Below are positions 57,650-64,000 of a stretch of DNA of 64,000 nucleotides, in pieces. Positions within the stretch are counted from its first letter, which is position 1. The number at the start of each line of letters is the position of its first letter. This DNA comes from Cymbidium sinense (taxonomy: Eukaryota > Streptophyta > Magnoliopsida > Asparagales > Orchidaceae). The notes under the pieces were generated by a model. It ran no database searches. It saw nothing but the letters and a program-made list of their open reading frames with translations, and had not been told where the DNA came from. Both the position numbers and the translations under genes were made by a program. Location of the stretch: the NCBI GenBank assembly GCA_021442155.1, contig CM038222.1:114269121-114333120 (forward strand), given 5' to 3'.

Positions 57650-58200
57650 GGCTAGTTTAGCTAAATAGTCTGCTTTACTATTTTTGGATCGAGAGACTCG
57701 AGTCAATGTAACATTTGAAACTTGTGTCATTAGCTCAAGAACTCACTTATGATAATAGGATAACTCAAGCTTGGTGATCTTATAGATTCCCAAAACTTGA
57801 TTGATGATCAACTGAGAGTCTCCAAAAATTTACAAATTTTGGATGTCTATGACAATAACTTCTTTAAGACTAGCTATCAAAGCCTCATACTCAGCTTCAT
57901 TATTAGTTCGAGGTTCAGTCAAGCCATATCAATGTCTTATGATGCCTCCATCAGGTGTTATGAATACGTGGCCAATACCGGCTCGCACCTTGGGTAGGTT
58001 CGGAAGTTGTGCTGGCTTGATTGGTGATGCTCCATCAAAATACATCTCCCAAATTTGCAGGTATTCTCTTTCATTAATAAATAGAATTTACTCATCAGGC
58101 AAGTCATCATTAAGCAGTGAGTCAGCTGGGACAGGATGTGTAGCAAGGAAGTCTGCCAAGATCTATCCCTTCACTACTTTCTAGGGTACGTACGTAATAT
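57650..58200 (-). pseudogene. RNase H of element D
   Basis: The minus strand shows EMYFDGAS (58045-58028), AGIGHVFITPDGGI, EPRTNNEAEYEALIAS (about 57920-57870), then GDSQLIINQVLGIYK (about 57820-57780) and ADYLAKLAKE (about 57665). These are the ordered D, E and D motifs of retroviral-type RNase H. The open frame on the other strand (57843-58184) is a shadow. Confidence 0.88.
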
Positions 58201-58570
58201 CGAATTGTAATAAGAGTATTGCCTATCAAACTAAATGACCTGTTAATGTTGGTCTTGTCATCAAGAACTTCAGTGGATCGACCTTTGAGATTAGTGTGAT
58301 TTTATGAAAAAGAATGTAATGGCGAAGCTTCTGGACTGCAAGTATCAGCGCTAAATAATGTTTCTCTATAAGAGAGTAGCGTTCTTCAGCTCCTATTAAT
58401 CTTTGACTAATGTAGTATAATGCACTTTCTTTCTTTTCTTCATTGTGTTATGCAAGTAAAGCCCCAAGGGACTCCTGCAAAGCTATAATGTATAAGATAA
58501 GAGATTTCTTTGAGATAGGAGCTGCTAGAATTGGCAGATTGAGTGGATACTTTTTAATTCTCTCGAATGC

Positions 58571-59451
58571 TTATTGGCATTCCTCGTCCCATTTGAATGG
58601 AGCGTTCTTTTTCATTAGCTTCGCAAAAGGTTGGCATCTTCTTGATAGGTTTGATATAAAATGTCGAATGAAAGCTACTTGTCCTTGTAAAGAGTGCAGC
58701 TGGCGAAGGTTCTTCAGTGGAGGCATCTCCATGATCACCTTGATTTTGCTAGGGTCAATCTCAATTCCTTTATGTCTTACAACATATCCAAGAAATTTTT
58801 CTGAGGAAACCCCAAAAGCACACTTAAGGGGATTCATCTTGAGATCATACTTCTTGATCCTTTCAAAGACAATCCTTAAATCCTCCAGGTGATATTTTCG
58901 ATCAATGCTTTTAATGACGAGGTCATCAACGTATTCTACTTTCTGATGAATCAACTCGTCGAAGATGCATGTCATGGCCCTCTAATATGTAGCTCTGACA
59001 TTCTTCAATTCAAATGGCATGACTATGTAATAATAAATACCAAATTTGTGTCCTAAATAATGTGTATTTCTTATCTTCAGGAGCTATCTTGATCTGATTA
59101 TACCCAGATGATCCATCCATAAAGAAGAACATGTCACAGTTGGAGGTGTTATTCACTAGCAATTTTGATGCAGGGAGCTGGAAATCATCTTTTGGGCATG
59201 CCTTGTTTAAATTCTGAAAGTCGATGCAGACTTGAATCTGACCATTCTTCTTATTTACAGGAACAATGTTGGCTATCCAATCTGCATACTTCTCTTTGTG
59301 AATGAAACTTGCTTAAATTAGCTTTTTTTGTTTCCGCGACCACTTGTTCTTCAACATCTAGCCTCATTCTTCTAGGAGCTTGTTTGACTGGTATTGAATC
59401 ATAATTGATAACTAGCTTGTGAACTGCCACATTAGTGGATAAGTTAGACAT
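58571..59451 (-). pseudogene. Reverse transcriptase of element D
   Basis: In order on the minus strand: HKLVINYDSIPVKQAPRRMR (59420 on), KKNGQIQVCIDFQNLNKACP (about 59255-59195), MDGSSGYNQIKIAPEDKKYT (about 59125-59065), then the 134-codon frame 58975-58571 with VEYVDDLVIKS (YVDD 58922-58933), NPLKCAFGVSSEKFLGYVV and QVAFIRHFISNLSRRCQPFA. All main RT motifs are present, interrupted by frameshifts near 59250 and 59000. Confidence 0.93.
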
Positions 59452-60116
59452 CTCAGAATATGTCTAACCAAAGCAGTCCATGAATTCACAAAGCAATATT
59501 ATTATTTCTTCAACCTTATCGTCAGGCAGAAGGGCACTAATGAAGGTTGGACGGGGTTCTTCTTCAGTCCCCAAATTAATTTCTTTCAACTCATCCATGG
59601 TAGACGTTTACCCACCATCTTCAAGTTCTTTAGGTGTTGGTTTGGCTTCTGCTTCCCCATCTGTTATGAGAATGACTTCATAAAAGTCATCTTCATTTTC
59701 ATTTTCAGTTTCAATCTCACTTTTGATTATTGTATAGCAAGTGTTCCTTTGATGATGCTTTTGTTGGATGTATCTGAGACCCTTAGTGGTATAATAATCG
59801 CTCCTTCGAGAGGTCTATGGACTCTTCAAACCCATAAGTTATCAAAGAAGAGAGCTCGCCATCTATCAGTTCCAACATCGATTCCAAGTTTGTGCAACAT
59901 CCTTTGGATTTTTGTAGGATAGTATCTCGGCATTCTGGTGGGCACCATCTCTTCAGACTTTGAGTACTGAATAAGTCATTTAGAATCATAGTGTTGACAT
60001 ACCTCATATCTATAGAATGAAGTTCCCAATCTGTTACTCCTAGGTAGTGGCGGTACGTAAAAGAACTTTAGTTTTTCAATGTTGTGAACTTTGTGTGATG
60101 TGACTTCTTTGAAATA

Positions 60117-60317
60117 TCAGAGAGGAACTGGTGTAACTACCAATGAATTGTTTGATACTAATAGGTTAGCAGCCCTTTTAGAAGAGACACATTGAACCTC
60201 ACTTGAATAGATGAACTCGAAATCAATGTTATTTATCTCATTTTCTTTTGTTAAAGGCTCATATTTTTCCTTGAGTTCAATTGGAATATCTTCTTCTCCC
60301 TCTGTATCACTGCCCAA
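60117..60317 (-). pseudogene. Protease-RT linker of element D
   Basis: A 66-codon acidic frame (GSDTEGEEDIPIELKEKYEP) between protease and RT. It corresponds to the variable acidic spacer of the polyprotein. No domain recognised. Confidence 0.4.
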
Positions 60318-60849
60318 ATGAGGAACATGCCTCCATTCTTTTGATACGAGGATCTCCCGGAGCGAAGTGTGAAATGGAGCCCGCTCGACTTTTTAATCCT
60401 ATGAGCGATGGGTGGACAGCGTCCGAAACCCATAGAAGGAACCAGTTCGAGCTAAGCCTACCAATCTTGCCCTAAAGGCACTAGTGAAGACGAAGACGAG
60501 TGAATCTGACACAAACAAAGAATTTTCTATTCAATAGATTGTGAACTGTATGCCCACGCTAGTAGCTTCCTTGATGGGACTGAGTCTTTCAACTTTGGTG
60601 ATGTGTCATAAGTTCTAGAGAGATTTAATGCAGCTTTCTTTCTTCCTTTTCGCTTATTCTCTTCTTTGGGTTGCTTCGTAGTTTTTGAAGTTGGAGCTAT
60701 AAATTGTTGAGGCTTACTTTCTTTTGAAAGAAAATACTTTGCTTCCTCATAAATTTTTGCCTCATGAATTGCAAATGGCTGAATAGTGCTAGGAATCTTG
60801 TGTTATGCTCTGTTTCTTATGTACTTCATACATTAATGTAGAGTAGAAG

Positions 60850-61342
60850 GAACCATACCATATTCATGGAGCTAAGGACGGCCTAATAGAGCTTTGAATG
60901 AGATGTCGACATCTATCACATGAAATTTAGCTTAGATATAGAGTTCTCCAAACCTAAGCGGTAGAATGAAAGATCCAATAGTTCTCTGCCCCATTTCATT
61001 GAAGCCATGAACTATCAATTTATCTCGTCCAAGATGTTGAATGTCTAGGGACAACCACCAAAATGCTCACAGATTCATAATATTTGCTGATAAACTTGGG
61101 TCACTCAGAACTCAATTGATTATAATTCCATCACTTTCTACAGTTACATATAATGGGCGATTGTGTTCCATTGTCTCGAGCATAAGATCTTCTTCAGAGA
61201 AAGTGATCATCGGGAGATCTTGAGCTTTCAAAACTTTAGTCATGCATCGTTTAACAAAATAAGCTTCATATCCCTTCGGATCTTTAAGAGCTTGAATCAA
61301 CATTTCTCGAAGGTCCTTCGACATCAAGAGAGCCTCGTACAC
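60850..61342 (-). pseudogene. Retropepsin-like protease of element D
   Basis: The 76-codon frame 61342-61112 holds MITFSEEDLMLETMEHNRPLYVTVE, the conserved lead-in to plant Ty3/gypsy protease. After a frame break comes ELSDPSLSANIM (about 61105-61070), the position of the catalytic D-x-G-S motif; the glycine/serine arrangement is altered. GSFILPLRFGELY (about 60975) and FKALLGRP (about 60900) complete the fold. Confidence 0.75.
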
Positions 61343-61543
61343 ATTCAGTTGTGCAGGGATCTTTCTCAGATATGATAAGATATTATAATCAATTCCTCCA
61401 CTTGAATTTTCTTTCTTCTTAAGGTCTTTAGGGATGATATCTTCATTAACTTCAATATTTTTATCTTCATTTCTATTTTTATACTTATGTGATATCCCTT
61501 TCTTTAATGGAGGTGGTAGTATCTTGTCACTCCTTAGTTGTAC

Positions 61544-61873
61544 TTAGACTACTTTATTCAGCTTAGACTCTTCAGATGAGGTAGCTCCTTCACCATCTAC
61601 CCCAGAGGATTGTGTGGATGCTTCAGGGCCACGACCAAGCTTCAGGCTGCTCATTTGGGATGTCTTTGAAGGCTCAGACTCATCTTCATTAGGAAAACAT
61701 AAGTATTCTTCTGAACTGTCTTCTGTTTGTCGCACCATCAAGCACGACTTTGATGCTATAGGCTTAAGAATTCTCCTGCTTAGTGGGACAAACTTCCTGA
61801 GCTCATTTTTGCATATTACATTTTTGAAAGCTACTTGATTCCAATTATCTAGGCAAGGATCACACGGCCACAT
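61544..61873 (-). pseudogene. Gag-pol linker of element D, acidic/serine-rich segment
   Basis: A 109-codon frame with WPCDPCLDNW at its start and a serine/glutamate-rich end. The family is not recognised beyond its place in the polyprotein between gag and protease. Confidence 0.45.
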
Positions 61874-61876
61874 CTC

Positions 61877-62149
61877 TCAATCATCCTTCTTTATTTGACT
61901 CAGTGATCCGAAGTCTTGACATGTAATAGCAAGCCTGATAGTTTGTCTCATCGGTTGATGATACTCCTCTAGATTATTGATGATCTTTTGAATTATAATT
62001 CTCTTATTGATCTTCTTTTTCTTAGCCGACTTTTTTGACTTCTGAGGCCTACGTTTAACAGACTGCTCCTCATGATGTGATGAGGTAACCTTATCAAAAT
62101 ACCACTGAGAAGCTAAAATGCTTAGTTTAGGCATTTCTTTTAAATCCAA
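61877..62149 (-). pseudogene. Gag-pol linker of element D, basic segment
   Basis: A 90-codon frame, strongly basic in the middle (KRRPQKSKKSAKKKKINKR). It lies between gag and protease. No catalytic motif. Confidence 0.5.
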
Positions 62150-62197
62150 TATAGGTTCAAGTGGTGATTTTCACTTAACATTAGGGACATCTTTTAG

Positions 62198-62923
62198 CTA
62201 CTTCAACATCTTCACAGTCTTTTTAGAGACTATTGTCTCCCATTGCTCGTCTTGTATTGCTTTTCCTTTTGCTTTCACTTTCATCAATGGTACTGAAGTG
62301 GATGTAACCAACCTAACAAATTCTCTTTGAGGATGAACAAGAACACTATCATACAGTGTGAATTCACCCTTTCTATATTTTCTCTCCTGCCAATTCTTAA
62401 AAATATAGCAATCTTCAATTGGGTGGCTAATTACCCGAAGATATGGACAATTTTTTGGATTATCAGTTTGACTTGACTCTTTGGGTCTTTTGGATTCTGG
62501 TAATTCTAATTCTGCTTTAAGCTCTTGGCAGAATAACTTAACCACACTTTCCATCTTGAAAGAGTATTCCGTACTTATCTTGTCTTTTAGAGATAAGTGC
62601 ACTCGCTCATCATCTCTCATTGATTGCTTTGATTTAGAGTTAACTGATTATTTTTCCCCTTCATCCGCATAAGCGGGCTATTTTCCTTTATCAACATTGT
62701 AAGTTGCTCGCTTTCCATTGCTTGAGCTATAGGAGGTTGTGTGAGACTCATTCCTCATTGAGTCTGAGAATTTATTCTTCTTTATCTTTTTTGAGTGACC
62801 CTCAAGTTTTGAACGATTCAGCTTTTCAAACTTTTCCACTCGGTCCAATAACTCTTGAAATGTTGAGATAGATGCAATGCATAAATATGGTGTTATCTTA
62901 TCATCGATATTACCCAAAAACAA
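62198..62923 (-). pseudogene. Gag C-terminal region of element D with degenerate zinc-knuckle-like motif
   Basis: The frame 62923-62678 (MFLGNIDDKITPYLCIASI, RVEKFEKLNRSK) and the overlapping-position frame 62620-62198 are one gag in broken frames. CPYLRVISHPIEDCYIFK (C at about 62447) has the spacing of the plant gag motif that ends in H-P-x-x-x-C. It precedes the protease. Confidence 0.75.
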
Positions 62924-63389
62924 TTGGATTGCATGTTCTTCTTTTAGCTGTTATTCACATTTCATGCTCATGTTTCGTCAACGTGAAATATATTTAGTCA
63001 CTGACTCGTCTTTCCTTCTTCATTCTAAGGCGAGGTCAGCAATTGTAATCCTTTAAGTTGCACTGGTGAATCTCTTGATGAACATCATCTCTAATTCAAT
63101 AAAAGTTTTGACCGAGTCATTAGGCAATTCAACGTACCATTCAATAGCAGTTGAGGTTAAACTACTAACGAACTAGCGAAATAGTAGTGCATCATTGCCT
63201 CCTGTATTGCCACATATTGCTTTGAATTGCACCAGGTGTTGTCTGGGGTTTCCAATGCCATTGAATGTATTGAATTTAGGCACTAAATAACCCTTAGGGT
63301 ATGACAGTTGACCGTACTCTGCCAGGTACGAACGACCTTTGCTTACCAGTTTTTTAGCCTGGTTAGCAGCAATGACAACTTTGATCTTT

Positions 63390-63704
63390 TCAATTAATTG
63401 TTTCCAACTGAGCTACTATCACGGGCTCAGACATGTTAGGCACATCTTGAGAGATGGGTTGAGGAGCTAGTTGATTATCTTCATTTCTCCCCTTGAGTGC
63501 ATTCTGTGCTCCGGAAGCTTGAGGCACTGAGTCAACTGGTGGATCAGTAGGTGTAGCATTAATTGTCGGATAGTTGACAGGTGGAATAGATGCTAGCACT
63601 GCTGCCGCAATTCTCTGCATCTTCTGCAACATTACATTCATTTGTGCCATCATTTGATTCATCTTTTCCTTTAACTGAAAGATCTCATTATCCTTTGCCT
63701 TCAT
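63390..63704 (-). pseudogene. Gag N-terminal region of element D
   Basis: A 104-codon frame. KDNEIFQLKEKMNQMMAQMN with repeated M/Q/K heptad-like spacing predicts a short coiled coil, followed by a proline-rich linker (ASIPPVNYPTINATPTDPP). This is the usual layout at the start of plant Ty3/gypsy gag. The coding frame probably begins further right. Confidence 0.65.
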
Positions 63705-64000
63705 CTATCGTTGCATTCGTTTCTGCATTTAGGCTAGTGTGGTAGTGTCGGAAAAGAAAGAGTTATCCACTTTTCTTTCTAGTTCTTCTTCCTCTTCATT
63801 ACCTGAGGATGTGCTTGAAGCTCCCCCTTCTATTTGCTCAAGAGCTGGTTCTTTAATGTGAACCGAAGGTGCAGCTCCACGCCAGCTCCACGTCGTCTAT
63901 GTTGGTGTTATTGTGCACCAGATGGTTTTTCGACATGTTGTACCACATACACTACTCCCACTTTCATAGTATCCTCATCATATTCTTCATCTTCTTGTAA

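Larger units (their letters stand above)
56142..64000 (-). mobile_element. Element D: Ty3/gypsy LTR retrotransposon, gag-PR-RT-RH-IN, 5' end off the window
   Basis: The minus strand carries gag (63704 to about 62000), a linker, protease (about 61342-60850), RT (about 59450-58571), RNase H (about 58200-57650) and integrase (57121-56142). Domain order gag-PR-RT-RH-IN fixes it as Ty3/gypsy. It is better preserved than A-C and differs from them in sequence; a Tat/Athila-type chromovirus-free branch is likely but not proven. Many stops remain, so it is inactive. Confidence 0.88.

Noticed and set aside
57843..58184. 113-codon plus-strand frame
   Set aside because: Shadow of the RNase H domain of element D on the minus strand, which has the catalytic motifs in order.
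58443..58892. 149-codon plus-strand frame
   Set aside because: Shadow of the RT of element D; the minus strand carries YVDD and the conserved downstream motifs.

Overview
This is nuclear DNA of a land plant. It is AT-rich and contains one split, spliceosomal-intron gene, many decayed LTR and non-LTR retrotransposons, and a plastid-derived insert. The gene is intact and flowering-plant-like; I cannot name the species, and a monocot or early-diverging angiosperm is only a guess. No bacterial or organellar gene organisation is present.

The one host gene I can support is the 3' half of the plastid biosynthetic threonine deaminase/dehydratase (Arabidopsis OMR1), plus strand. Six exons (13980-14186, 34668-34916, 35002-35075, 35226-35343, 42719-42853, 43180-43320) join in frame into 307 C-terminal residues: the end of the PLP-binding catalytic domain and both ACT-like regulatory domains. 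Every junction is GT/AG. Two introns are very large: 20,481 bp and 7,375 bp. The 13,979 bp left of the first visible exon hold no recognisable upstream exon, so at least one more very long intron is implied.

Layout. 1-1130: diverged tandem repeat of about 470-480 bp. 1130-3900: AT-rich, no gene. 3.9-10.9 kb: decayed Ty3/gypsy element A (plus strand), inside the implied upstream intron. 14.8-17.8 kb: repeat-rich block. 20.05-21.92 kb: 5' half of an L1-type LINE. 22-24.9 kb: LTR-like sequence plus a 310-bp tandem array. 26.4-34.3 kb: element B (minus strand), holding a duplicated plastid trnG-UCC/trnR-UCU insert. The blocks from 14.8 to 34.3 kb all lie in the 20.5-kb intron. 35.8-38.8 kb: near full-length RTE-type LINE (minus) with an 18-bp target-site duplication, in the 7.4-kb intron. 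43.3-53 kb: downstream of the gene, with element C (plus). 52.9-64 kb: element D (minus), running off the right edge.

Elements A, B and C share one architecture: gag/pol on one strand, then a short-period tandem array, then an antisense ORF region convergent with pol. That matches the Tat branch of plant Ty3/gypsy elements. B and C are clearly the same family (shared 75-bp repeat, shared antisense ORF sequence). D has better preserved gag-PR-RT-RH-IN and its own 87-bp array but no visible antisense ORF. All copies have stops and frameshifts. I found no convincing novel system. The most notable things are the transposon-inflated introns of an essential amino-acid gene, the antisense-ORF retroelements with family-specific arrays, and the tandemly duplicated plastid tRNA insert.
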